A stretch of DNA of 64,000 nucleotides from contig JACMLM010000056.1 of NCBI GenBank assembly GCA_014379595.1, positions 1 through 64,000 of the forward strand, in the 5' to 3' direction. Both the position numbers and the translations under genes were made by a program. This DNA comes from Anaerolineales bacterium. GTDB taxonomy: Bacteria; Chloroflexota; Anaerolineae; Anaerolineales; Villigracilaceae. Positions 27,834 through 36,726 of this stretch are shown piece by piece; within the stretch, counting starts at the first letter, position 1, and each line of letters opens with the position of its first letter. The notes below the pieces were generated by a model. It saw only the letters and a program-made list of their open reading frames with translations. It searched no databases and had not been told where the DNA came from.

Positions 27834-28936
27834 GGATTTGGCCTGACGTGTTTATCAAAGAATTGTGCAGAACGCGCCATGAATACGAACCATGGGTCGC
27901 CTATGAAGGAATGGCCTTCATCTTTTTGAGGAAATATCTCAGCATCTTTGCCTGCCTCGATGAAAGCATCGTACATTTTTATTGACCACTGCGGAGGCGT
28001 GCCCGCATAGGTCAGCCCGTCTTTGGTGCCGTATGCAATTTGGACAGGAGCCGTCACAAGGTCTACATGATACAGCGGAGAAACTGCTTTGAGCATTTCA
28101 GAATCAGTTGAGGCTTTAAAGTAGGATTCGATCAAATCATTTGGCAAATCTACAGGGATGACATCCGAAGAATTACATCCAAATGCATTTTCACCATCAA
28201 ATACATCACCAAGACAACCTGTACCCCAACGACCGATGATGTCACCAAAATCAGCACTGACCGATGAATATAAAACAGCAGCTTTGATGCGAGAGTCGAG
28301 AGTCAACACTTTTACTGTTACTCCCCCACCCATGCTATGACCCCACATGCCGATGTGATCTGTATCGGCTTCTGGAACAGATGGAAGGGCATTCATCAAA
28401 TTGATGACATCAATTGCGAGACCGGAGTAAAACAAACTTTCGCCTGTTTCAGCATCGCCCCAGGTACGATAATCTGATGAGACCGTTAGATAGCCGCGGC
28501 GATTTAGAAATTCGGCAGCGCGATCAGTGCCATCTCCTGAACTGAAAATTGTTCGCGAAAAGAAACCATGATTCATCACAATGACGGGGTAAGGCGGCTC
28601 ACCAACCGTTGGCACCTGCAAAATACCGGTAATGGTCAGGCCGTCACTTGGGTACTCGATAAGATAACGCGTGAAATTATTTGTTTCAAGCAGTGTTTCG
28701 CGAATCTTAATAATGCCGCTTTCAAATTCGTGTTCACGCAAACCATCAATCGTATATGGATAAATCGCTTCTTTCATCGTTTGCGTTGCAGTAGGAAGCG
28801 GCGTATTCGTAGGTGTACGCGTAGCGGGAATAATCGTCACACTTGGAGTTGGCAGACTCTGCGTTGAATTTCGGACGCAAGCCGAAAATATAAAGACCAG
28901 TAAGAATAAAGTGTATCGAAAGTTATTTTTCATCAT
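27830..28936 (-). CDS. Alpha/beta-hydrolase (dienelactone hydrolase-like) lipoprotein
   Basis: Lipobox IFSACV; MWGHSMGGG nucleophile elbow; QKDEGHSF. Confidence 0.85.
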   Translation of the reverse strand: MMKNNFRYTLFLLVFIFSACVRNSTQSLPTPSVTIIPATRTPTNTPLPTATQTMKEAIYPYTIDGLREHEFESGIIKIRETLLETNNFTRYLIEYPSDGLTITGILQVPTVGEPPYPVIVMNHGFFSRTIFSSGDGTDRAAEFLNRRGYLTVSSDYRTWGDAETGESLFYSGLAIDVINLMNALPSVPEADTDHIGMWGHSMGGGVTVKVLTLDSRIKAAVLYSSVSADFGDIIGRWGTGCLGDVFDGENAFGCNSSDVIPVDLPNDLIESYFKASTDSEMLKAVSPLYHVDLVTAPVQIAYGTKDGLTYAGTPPQWSIKMYDAFIEAGKDAEIFPQKDEGHSFIGDPWFVFMARSAQFFDKHVRPNP

Positions 28937-28938
28937 AC

Positions 28939-30066
28939 TTATTTTAATGTTTCATCAAAGAAATTCACTGCGCGATCCATAAATATAAACCAGGCATCGC
29001 TTGTAAATGAATGTCGTTGACCATCATAAACGAACAGCTCCACATCTTTCTCTGCATCCAACAAGCCTTGATTTAATTTATATGACCATTCAGGCGGCGT
29101 AGACCCAATGTAATCACCGTCAGCAGAACCAATATGAATTTGAATAGGAACAGAGACATTTTCCAGATGATAGAAGGGAGCAATCTCACGCATCCTCTCC
29201 ACGCTGGAAGCTGAAGCTACATAATCAGCAATGACCTCAGCCGACAATGTGTCCGGGATCACATCGGCAGAGTTACAGGTTTGCAACAACTCGCCAGCGG
29301 ATATATCGCCGATACAGCCATATCCCCAACGCTTGATCAAATCTGCGTCGTCTGCTGAATTCGGTGCATACAACACAGCCGCACGGACAGGCGACTCAAG
29401 TGTGAGAATCTTCGTTGTGATTCCACCCCCCATACTATGCCCCCACATGCCAATACGAGAAACATCTGCTTGTGGAATTGACGAAAGAGAAGCAATCAAG
29501 TTCATTACATCTGCTACGAGTCCAGTATGGAAGAATGAATAGCCAATATCAGAGCCTCCCCAGCTTCTAAAATCAGAAGCAATCGTGATATATCCGCGTT
29601 CTACAAGATATTGTGCTGCACGGTCTGTGCCATCACCAGAGACATATTCACTGCGATTGGAAAAGCCATGATTCATGACAATAACTGGAAACGGACCATC
29701 TCCCGCAGGGATTTGTAAAACACCTGTAATCGTGAGTCCATCAGATGGGTAGTCGATCAAATACTGTGTATAGGTTTCAGCCTGTATCTGAATTTGAAGA
29801 ATCCGAATCTCTCCACCTATAAATTGACGTTCGCGCAGTCCAGCAATTGTATAGGGATACATCAAATACGGAAGCTGAGTTGGTGATGGAATGATGGTTG
29901 GTGTTTGAGTAAATGGAATCAATGTGGGAGTATCAGTTGGACGAATAATTGTGACAATTGGAGAAGGTAACCCTGGAGTTGGATTCACTTGCGCAGGTGT
30001 ACAAGCAGTCCCAAACGCGCCGAGCGCTAGGAAAATAAAAATGAACAGGCAAAGGCTCTGTTTCAT
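28939..30066 (-). CDS. Alpha/beta-hydrolase lipoprotein, tandem paralog of the 27830-28936 gene
   Basis: Same domain order and motifs (MNHGF, GDGTDRAA, MWGHSMGGG, GQRHSF). Confidence 0.85.
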   Translation of the reverse strand: MKQSLCLFIFIFLALGAFGTACTPAQVNPTPGLPSPIVTIIRPTDTPTLIPFTQTPTIIPSPTQLPYLMYPYTIAGLRERQFIGGEIRILQIQIQAETYTQYLIDYPSDGLTITGVLQIPAGDGPFPVIVMNHGFSNRSEYVSGDGTDRAAQYLVERGYITIASDFRSWGGSDIGYSFFHTGLVADVMNLIASLSSIPQADVSRIGMWGHSMGGGITTKILTLESPVRAAVLYAPNSADDADLIKRWGYGCIGDISAGELLQTCNSADVIPDTLSAEVIADYVASASSVERMREIAPFYHLENVSVPIQIHIGSADGDYIGSTPPEWSYKLNQGLLDAEKDVELFVYDGQRHSFTSDAWFIFMDRAVNFFDETLK

Positions 30067-30145
30067 AAATTGATTGTATCAAAAATTTAATTGAGAGTTA
30101 AGCACTACTCGCTCGGTAGGGTATCCACCCCCCACCGAGCGAGTT

Positions 30146-30505
30146 CTAAAAACTCACAAGGAAAAATAAATCCGATATGATCGAGTATATAAAGGCTAGA
30201 GAGAAGCCAAGTAAAGCACCCTGGAAAATCAATTGATTTATTCGCAAATTGTTGAATTCGAGACTATCTATATGGATATACTTCCAAACTCTATATTTTA
30301 TAGTTATAAAAGTATATATTACGATTTTAATGATGAGCAGGACGAGTATTAACGAATGTAACTTGGATGATGATACTCTTAGCAAAAGCCATCCTCTAAT
30401 TACATTGAGAATTGATTCAGTGGCTAGCCAAGTGGTAGCGAGGCTTATTACAAGAATTATTAAGATCAATATAGGACTGATTTTCAATTTTATTTCTTGT
30501 TTCAT
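30146..30505 (-). CDS. Small membrane protein, unknown
   Basis: Hydrophobic helices; MKQEIK start preferred. Confidence 0.5.
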   Translation of the reverse strand: MKQEIKLKISPILILIILVISLATTWLATESILNVIRGWLLLRVSSSKLHSLILVLLIIKIVIYTFITIKYRVWKYIHIDSLEFNNLRINQLIFQGALLGFSLAFIYSIISDLFFLVSF

Positions 30506-30698
30506 ATTCCTCTCCGCTATCCTCGCTCGGTGAGGGACTCTGTCCCGCCGAAATATGACCAACAGTCTTGATTCAATCCCAATCTATTTCTAATAACTCT
30601 AACTTATTCGGATGCCGTGTGGGTCACCAAAACCCAGAAAAAACATAAATGAACAGACAAAGAACCTGTTCATCGTTTAATAATTGTATCAATTTTAT

Positions 30699-30923
30699 TT
30701 ATTGACCATATTCAATTATATCTTCAATAACCCCTTGTGAGGATACATTTTCTGCATCATTTAATAAACGGAGTGCAACATCTTCGCCTACATATGACTC
30801 GCCACAGCTGGGACAAACTCGGGCAGGCACGTTATTAATCACCAATCGAAATTCGCCGCGTTCAAAGGTTATGGAGGTGAGTCCATCCACTGTTTCAGAT
30901 AGTGTGCAAATAACGCATTTCAT
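30699..30923 (-). CDS. YgiT-type zinc finger protein, candidate antitoxin
   Basis: MKCVIC...VCPSCGESYVGEDVALRLLN, CxxC pairs; follows a DUF4258-like gene. Confidence 0.8.
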   Translation of the reverse strand: MKCVICTLSETVDGLTSITFERGEFRLVINNVPARVCPSCGESYVGEDVALRLLNDAENVSSQGVIEDIIEYGQ

Positions 30924-31028
30924 AAAAAAAACCTGTTCACCACAGCCCACAGGGTAATAAGATCACAGAGTCCACTGAGATTTTAAAAAGGGTTTCTCTG
31001 TGCTCTTTGTGGTCTCCGTGGTGGAATC

Positions 31029-31310
31029 TCATTTTCGCCTCTTGAAATCTTTCGTCCATTGACCTGGATCGGGCGAATAGGTAGTGATTACTACGATCTC
31101 ATTCGTATCAGCATTTTCACTGACCACCATATGAATAGGACGTTTCCCTTCCCAGCCTAATATCAAGCGACTGGGACTGGTCAACTCATCTGAATGATCT
31201 TCGATGGTTTCGCCAGTTTCAAATGTTTGACGCGCTTTCTTGAGCGAAATTTTTCGTTCAAATAAACGCTGCACAGCATGGGCACGATAGATAAGAGTAG
31301 GATTTGTCAC
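31029..31310 (-). CDS. DUF4258-like protein, candidate toxin
   Basis: IYRAHAVQRLFERKISLKKARQTFETGETIEDH...; GTG start at 31310 proposed because the upstream part of the track ORF is repeat sequence. Confidence 0.75.
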   Translation of the reverse strand: MTNPTLIYRAHAVQRLFERKISLKKARQTFETGETIEDHSDELTSPSRLILGWEGKRPIHMVVSENADTNEIVVITTYSPDPGQWTKDFKRRK

Positions 31311-31367
31311 AAGAAAATTATAAGCGCAAAATGACTTAACCCTACCCCCTCCGCTGCTACCGCGGCA

Positions 31368-31436
31368 CCTCCCCCAAATCCGACAGTTAGACGCTTGATA
31401 ATTATAAAAAGTTTTTATTGTCGTATTTGGGGGAGG
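31368..31436. repeat. Inverted repeat with CCTCCCCCAAAT/ATTTGGGGGAGG arms
   Basis: 12-bp perfect arms (31368-31379 and 31425-31436) around an AT-rich centre. Confidence 0.65.
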
Positions 31437-31540
31437 CTGGGTGGGGGTTTCGACACTTAAATGACTCTCTGGTGTTTTAGTAACTGCAATGGGGACTGTA
31501 AGCCAATCCCCATATCTTATTTTAAACAAGGAGATTGACC

Positions 31541-32422
31541 ATGCAAGAGAGTGTAATTTCAACCGTAATCCTCCCATTGTCTATTGCCATCATTATGGTA
31601 ACGCTCGGAATGACGCTGACCATCGCAGATTTTCGGCGAATTTTTGTGCAGCCAAAGCTGATACTCATTGGCTTATTCTGCCAAATGGTCCTGCTCCCAT
31701 TACTTGGCTTTGCCGTGGCTGGAATCTTTGCTCTCCCGGCAGTGTATGCCATCAGCTTGATTTTGCTGGCAGTTTCACCCGATGGTGCGACTTCGAATCT
31801 CATCATCCATGCGGGAGATGGTGACCGCGCACTTGGCATCACATTAACTGCCATCACCAATATGCTGGCATTTTTAACCATTCCATTTGGATTGGGTATT
31901 GCCTATTCAATGTATGGAAGCGGCGCATTGGACATTGATTTTCCTATCGCTTCAACGATGATACAGGTTGCGGTGATCACACTTATTCCCACCCTGCTTG
32001 GTATGGGAATCCGCAGTTGGAAACCAGACTTTGCCGAGAATAGCAAACGCTGGTCGAAAACTTTTGCAACTGTTTTCCTTTTCCTTGTCATTCTTGCGCT
32101 CGTGATCCAAAACTGGGCTGTGATCGTCAGAGACGGCCCAACTTTTGCTCCTGCGTTTATCGTATTGAATATCGCAGCGTTGATCGTGGGATATTATGTT
32201 CCTAAATTGTTAGGGGTCAATTACACCCAAGCCATGACGATTGCAATTGAGACTGGCCTGCAAAATTCGACTGTTTCCATTACTGTTGCCATTACTTTAT
32301 TGAACAACAACGACATGGCGGTCATTCCTGGTTTATATGCGATCTGGATGTATGTGACCGGGTTTGCCCTGGCCTTTTGGATGGCGCGGCGAAGCCCAAG
32401 TGTAGAACCTGCAATGGCTTAA
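31541..32422 (+). CDS. Bile acid:sodium symporter (BASS) family transporter
   Basis: VTLGMTLTIADFRRIFVQPK, SPDGATSNLIIHAGDGDRALGITLTAITN, GLQNSTVSITVA. Confidence 0.88.
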   Translation: MQESVISTVILPLSIAIIMVTLGMTLTIADFRRIFVQPKLILIGLFCQMVLLPLLGFAVAGIFALPAVYAISLILLAVSPDGATSNLIIHAGDGDRALGITLTAITNMLAFLTIPFGLGIAYSMYGSGALDIDFPIASTMIQVAVITLIPTLLGMGIRSWKPDFAENSKRWSKTFATVFLFLVILALVIQNWAVIVRDGPTFAPAFIVLNIAALIVGYYVPKLLGVNYTQAMTIAIETGLQNSTVSITVAITLLNNNDMAVIPGLYAIWMYVTGFALAFWMARRSPSVEPAMA

Positions 32423-32466
32423 TAAGAAAGCGGACGAAGGAAACCTTCGTCCGCTTTCTTATTTTT
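32421..32466 (+). terminator. Intrinsic terminator
   Basis: AATAAGAAAGCGGACGAAGG-AAA-CCTTCGTCCGCTTTCTTATT then TTT. Confidence 0.85.
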
Positions 32467-32518
32467 GATAACTAAAAAATTCTGTATCGCATATTGAAAC
32501 GTTTCACCTTCAGAGTTG

Positions 32519-33016
32519 TCAAGTTATTAATTTAGAAGCTATTTTCCTTATTCGCGCGAAAATGCTATCTGGGGACTTGTCACTAGAATGTTTTTCAACA
32601 GGATAAAGTATATGATTGATTATCAAATCTCCCGTCCGCACCTGCGAAATGTATTCCGTCAGGGTTATCAGAAACATTAGAGGTATGTTTATCAGTATGG
32701 GATAAACGAGAAAAAGGATTAAGCCTGTAAATATATCTGTCAAGTCTCTAGGCTTATTGAATAAAACCATAAACCCCAGATTGTTTCCATCAACGAATAA
32801 TGCGGACAGAAAAATGAAGTTAAGCACAACCGAACTAAGAATTGCAAAAGTAGTTCCTACCAATATTGAATATTTCCAACGACGCCTCACATCCACACGT
32901 CTTGTTCGAGTTATCACATAAGCAAATCCAGCATATAAAGTTAAACCAATGAACGCAACAATACTTAAAATTATCGCATTCGATATAGATAATTGAGAAT
33001 CAGATAGCATAAGCAA
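32519..33016 (-). CDS. Membrane protein, unknown
   Basis: 165 aa with hydrophobic segments. Confidence 0.5.
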   Translation of the reverse strand: MLMLSDSQLSISNAIILSIVAFIGLTLYAGFAYVITRTRRVDVRRRWKYSILVGTTFAILSSVVLNFIFLSALFVDGNNLGFMVLFNKPRDLTDIFTGLILFLVYPILINIPLMFLITLTEYISQVRTGDLIINHILYPVEKHSSDKSPDSIFARIRKIASKLIT

Positions 33017-33091
33017 ATTCTACTCGTGAAACTCTATTCTACACAACTCTTAATACAAAAGTAACAGCCGCCTTTGGTCTTATACAGGAAT

Positions 33092-33200
33092 CGTAAAAAA
33101 AAGAATTCCCTATCCCTGCTTCGCTCTCGAACCATGTCTTACCATCGTGCAAGTTTATGAAGTGCTCTACAATCTTCAAGCCTCTGTCTGGGAATTGAAT
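33092..33200 (-). pseudogene. Detached fragment of a histidine kinase C-terminus
   Basis: Minus strand translates IQFPDRGLKIVEHFINLHDGKTWFESEAGIGNSFF, closely matching GLKIVEHIVQLHDGETWFESKAGAGSSFF of the intact kinase at 33574. Confidence 0.75.
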
Positions 33201-33263
33201 TCCGCAAATTCTGTGCTAAGATGAAATGGACAAGTTTTTTCTTAATTATACAGGAGGCTCATA

Positions 33264-33539
33264 ATGAAATTCGATTCAGCCAAATTTATGGCGAAACCTC
33301 GCACACAGCTTGGATGGTGGGCAGGCGGGTTGGCAATTGCCTTCATCGTGGTGTTTCTGTTGACCACCTCATCGGTGATAATCTTCTCTGGTGTCTTAAT
33401 CTTGATCATTGGAGTGGCTGCGGGAGTCCTCGGCTTGTACGCGATGGCCAAGCAGGGCGAAGGCTCCTGGCTTGTATGGCTTGCCATACTCTGCGGCGTG
33501 TTCGCTATTCTCATCTCTCTCGCTGCCATCACCCAATAA
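33264..33539 (+). CDS. Small membrane protein
   Basis: SD GGAGG upstream of ATG; two or three hydrophobic helices. Confidence 0.65.
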   Translation: MKFDSAKFMAKPRTQLGWWAGGLAIAFIVVFLLTTSSVIIFSGVLILIIGVAAGVLGLYAMAKQGEGSWLVWLAILCGVFAILISLAAITQ

Positions 33540-33573
33540 GGCGAAGGCTGGAGGGAAATAAACATGGATCAGG

Positions 33574-34293
33574 CTAAACGGGGATGGTAAAAAAGAACGA
33601 ACTCCCTGCCCCTGCTTTACTCTCGAACCAAGTCTCGCCGTCGTGCAATTGAACGATATGCTCTACTATCTTTAATCCAAGGCCAAAGCCGAGTCGAGGG
33701 TCTTTCTTATCTTCGAGAATAGTTTCAAACGGCTCAAAGACCAGTTCCTGGTCTGCTTCTGCTATCCCAAGCCCTGTATCGCGAACTTCAAATAAAATAT
33801 TATTCGCTTCACGCGCAACGCGAACGGTGATATAGCCCTTGTCTGTAAATTTGACTGCGTTATGAATCAAATTCAATAAGACCTGTGATAGACGCATGGC
33901 GTCTCCTTCAATCGTTGGCAGGTTTTTTGCAATATCATCTTCCAATGTAACCCCGCCTTTTTGATCAACCAATTGATCTGCAATAGTCATTACACCGTCT
34001 AACAGGGCATAAATATCCACATCTTCCAGACTCAACTCCATTGTATCTGTAACGGTATGAGCATAATCTAGGAAGTCATTGACCTGCCCGATCAACGGAG
34101 CCACAGCTGCCTGCAAATGCTCAATTGGAGAATCTTTGATGTTGACATAATCTTCCAATTCTTCAATTTGATACAGCTTATTTATTTTCGCCTGCACATC
34201 AGCAAGTCCATCTCGCATGAAGACCGCAGATTTGTATAAGTATTCATTATTTTTTTCATCAGTAGTAGTCATTTTATTTCCCATTCCTTTCAT
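33574..34293 (-). CDS. Histidine kinase-like protein with intact HATPase domain
   Basis: N box LIHNAVKFTDKG, VRDTGLGI, FEPFE, GFGLGLKIVEH. Confidence 0.85.
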   Translation of the reverse strand: MKGMGNKMTTTDEKNNEYLYKSAVFMRDGLADVQAKINKLYQIEELEDYVNIKDSPIEHLQAAVAPLIGQVNDFLDYAHTVTDTMELSLEDVDIYALLDGVMTIADQLVDQKGGVTLEDDIAKNLPTIEGDAMRLSQVLLNLIHNAVKFTDKGYITVRVAREANNILFEVRDTGLGIAEADQELVFEPFETILEDKKDPRLGFGLGLKIVEHIVQLHDGETWFESKAGAGSSFFFTIPV

Positions 34294-34300
34294 ATATTTT

Positions 34301-35143
34301 TTATTGCAAAGTCAATCGTTTTGATCTCGCCCGTAAAGTTAAGGCCAGTCCGACCACGCCTGAAAAAGCAAACATGAATATGAAAGCCCAGACGCCCGGT
34401 GCAAGTAAATCAACCTGTCGTTCGGCAGGAGCAGCTACACTAGTAAGTAGAATACCAGTGATGGTCAAAAACCCGGCAGAGAGTAAATTCAGCCCAATCA
34501 CCAAATCTTCCGCTGGCGTTTCGCCATAGTACGCCAGCCACCAACATCCCACGGCCGGCGTAAGGAAGGCTGAAGCGTACATTTGACCATGAAACGCATC
34601 CACCGGCCACGGCCAAAATCTGGTCAACGACTCTGGTGCAATGAGCAACCCCAAGCCATAGGCAGTCAAAAGCAAAGCCATTCCAAACAGCAACGAACGC
34701 CAAGAGGCTGGCATCTGAGTCGCTGGTGGAGCTTCTACATTCCTATACCAATACAAGTGCAAAGCCGAGTTGATTGGCAAAAAAATGTACAACGGCCAAA
34801 AAACCAGATACGTTGCCATGCGTGACCAGGCAAAACTTTCCCAATGGATAAACATGACCAGCATCACAGATGCTGTAAATACAAAGATCATCCACAAGAT
34901 CAATCGCCCCGGCGACCAGCGTTTGGTAACCCAAAGAATGATCAAGGGAATATAGGCTGAAAAGTAAATCGTGCCTACAAAACGAGAGTTATAAGGCGGA
35001 ATTTCCCAAGCCCACAAATTCTGCGCAACACCTGGAAGAAAAAAAAGCAGAACAGCGGCCATAAAAACAACTGAACATTCTACCCATGTGATCCAATACA
35101 AATACGATGGAATAGTTGGATTCTTTTCTGAGGTATCAAACAT
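34301..35143 (-). CDS. Multi-pass membrane protein, paralog of 49543-50379
   Basis: Shares WPWPVDAFHGQMYASAF with the 49543 gene. Confidence 0.7.
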   Translation of the reverse strand: MFDTSEKNPTIPSYLYWITWVECSVVFMAAVLLFFLPGVAQNLWAWEIPPYNSRFVGTIYFSAYIPLIILWVTKRWSPGRLILWMIFVFTASVMLVMFIHWESFAWSRMATYLVFWPLYIFLPINSALHLYWYRNVEAPPATQMPASWRSLLFGMALLLTAYGLGLLIAPESLTRFWPWPVDAFHGQMYASAFLTPAVGCWWLAYYGETPAEDLVIGLNLLSAGFLTITGILLTSVAAPAERQVDLLAPGVWAFIFMFAFSGVVGLALTLRARSKRLTLQ

Positions 35144-35176
35144 GTATGTACTGCTCCAATATGAAAAGGTTTTCGA

Positions 35177-35626
35177 TCAATTCACAAGCTGCTGCTGGCT
35201 GCCAGCAAAAAATCCCAAGTATGCACCAATGACAGCCTCTAAACCGTGCAGCCAAATATCGTGCCCATAGAGTGGAAACCAACCAAACATCGTATTGTAC
35301 ATAGGGAATAAGCCCATGACTGTCAAAATGCCTAAAGTGACAGCCAAGCCTTGCGCAAAAAGCCGTGACGTTGAATATTGCTTGTAAGCCAACAAGCCCA
35401 ACACACCCACCGTGAAGTGGAATATGTTATGAAGTATATTTATCGGGAATAAACCGAGCAGATAACCATGACTGGTCGACATATTATGAAGAGGCATGGC
35501 ATCAGCAGGAGGTGGTTGAGTAATTACCGGCAAAAATCCCCCGATGCCCGCCAGGACAAATAAAATCCCCACGATCAGGGAGAAATAACGCGTAAGAGTC
35601 ACTGTTTGATTAAGGGGTTGTATCAC
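35177..35626 (-). CDS. DUF4383-like membrane protein
   Basis: VGILFVLAGIGGFLP, NILHNIFHFTVGVLGLLA. Confidence 0.7.
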   Translation of the reverse strand: MIQPLNQTVTLTRYFSLIVGILFVLAGIGGFLPVITQPPPADAMPLHNMSTSHGYLLGLFPINILHNIFHFTVGVLGLLAYKQYSTSRLFAQGLAVTLGILTVMGLFPMYNTMFGWFPLYGHDIWLHGLEAVIGAYLGFFAGSQQQLVN

Positions 35627-35714
35627 GGCTACACCTCCATCATATATTCATTGAGAATTTTACAAGAGTTTTATGAAGCCAAATTATACACTCGTTCCAC
35701 TAGCTATCTAAAAG

Positions 35715-35749
35715 AAAAACTCTTCACTGTAGCCAATGAAGAGTTTTTT
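35715..35749 (-). terminator. Intrinsic terminator after WD40-like lipoprotein gene
   Basis: AAAAACTCTTCA...TGAAGAGTTTTTT. Confidence 0.75.
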
Positions 35750-35768
35750 ATACACATTATCTATTGTA

Positions 35769-36668
35769 TTAACGCTGAGTCTGCCACAACTGCAATGTCC
35801 CCTCATAACTGAGAATTGCCAGAGTCATGCCATTTGGATTCCAAGCCATGTCAACGGATTGGTCTACAGATTTAAATCCGCCCACAATTTCACCAGAAAC
35901 GGCATCAACAATAAGTACAACGCCACGCGGATCTGAAATCGCAATTCGGCTTGCATCAGGTGAAACCGCAAAGACTTCCGCTTGTGCGACAGGAAATTTT
36001 CCAAGTTCTTCCACAGTTCCATCTGTTACTTTCATGACAAAAATTGCTGTTTGTCCAGTTAATTCGCCTGCCCCATAAAGAGAGGAACTGTCAGCATTCC
36101 AACTTAATGCCCGGCGTGGTTTGGTATAAGGCAACTCAAATTCCTGAGTCATCACCCATGTATTTGTATCCCAAAGCTGAATTACACTTTGTGCATCTCC
36201 CGCCAGCGTTGCTAATATTGCTCCATTTGGACTCCATGCCACGCCATATTGATCAGTATCCGCTTGAACATCCTGAATGTGCGCTATTTGATTATCCCCG
36301 TCAAAGTCCCAGATCGTGATCGTAGGATTCTTAAAACCGTTCACTGTGGCAAATTGAGTCTCATCAGAATTCCAAGTAACGCCAAGGGCGCCGTTATCTG
36401 GTTCCAGTACCGCTTGTATTTCGTTCAAATCATCACGCAAAAGTGTTATCTCGCCGCCAGATGCTACTGCAAGTGTTTCTCCATCGAAACTCCAGGCAAG
36501 TGTATAGGCAGTCCCTGTTTGGGTTTCGAGTTCAACTTGCCTAAGCAACATGGGGTTGGCGTCTGAAGTAGCTGATGGCATGACCGTTGGGGTCGAAGCT
36601 GGCGTCACCGCTCCGCCACATGCGGCAAGTAGTACTCCAAGTATGATTAGCAAAAATATTTTACGCAT
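35769..36668 (-). CDS. WD40-repeat lipoprotein
   Basis: Lipobox LLAACGG; repeated WSFDG/WSPNG/WNPNG and ..IQLWDT.., ..ITIWDF... Confidence 0.8.
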   Translation of the reverse strand: MRKIFLLIILGVLLAACGGAVTPASTPTVMPSATSDANPMLLRQVELETQTGTAYTLAWSFDGETLAVASGGEITLLRDDLNEIQAVLEPDNGALGVTWNSDETQFATVNGFKNPTITIWDFDGDNQIAHIQDVQADTDQYGVAWSPNGAILATLAGDAQSVIQLWDTNTWVMTQEFELPYTKPRRALSWNADSSSLYGAGELTGQTAIFVMKVTDGTVEELGKFPVAQAEVFAVSPDASRIAISDPRGVVLIVDAVSGEIVGGFKSVDQSVDMAWNPNGMTLAILSYEGTLQLWQTQR

Positions 36669-36726
36669 AGTACCTCCTGCGAACTATACACCGCATAAAG
36701 CACTGTGGTTCCCCTGCAATAATCCA

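Noticed and set aside
31311-31577. N-terminal extension of the DUF4258-like ORF
   Set aside because: Consists of extragenic repeat sequence; a GTG start at 31310 fits the domain start.
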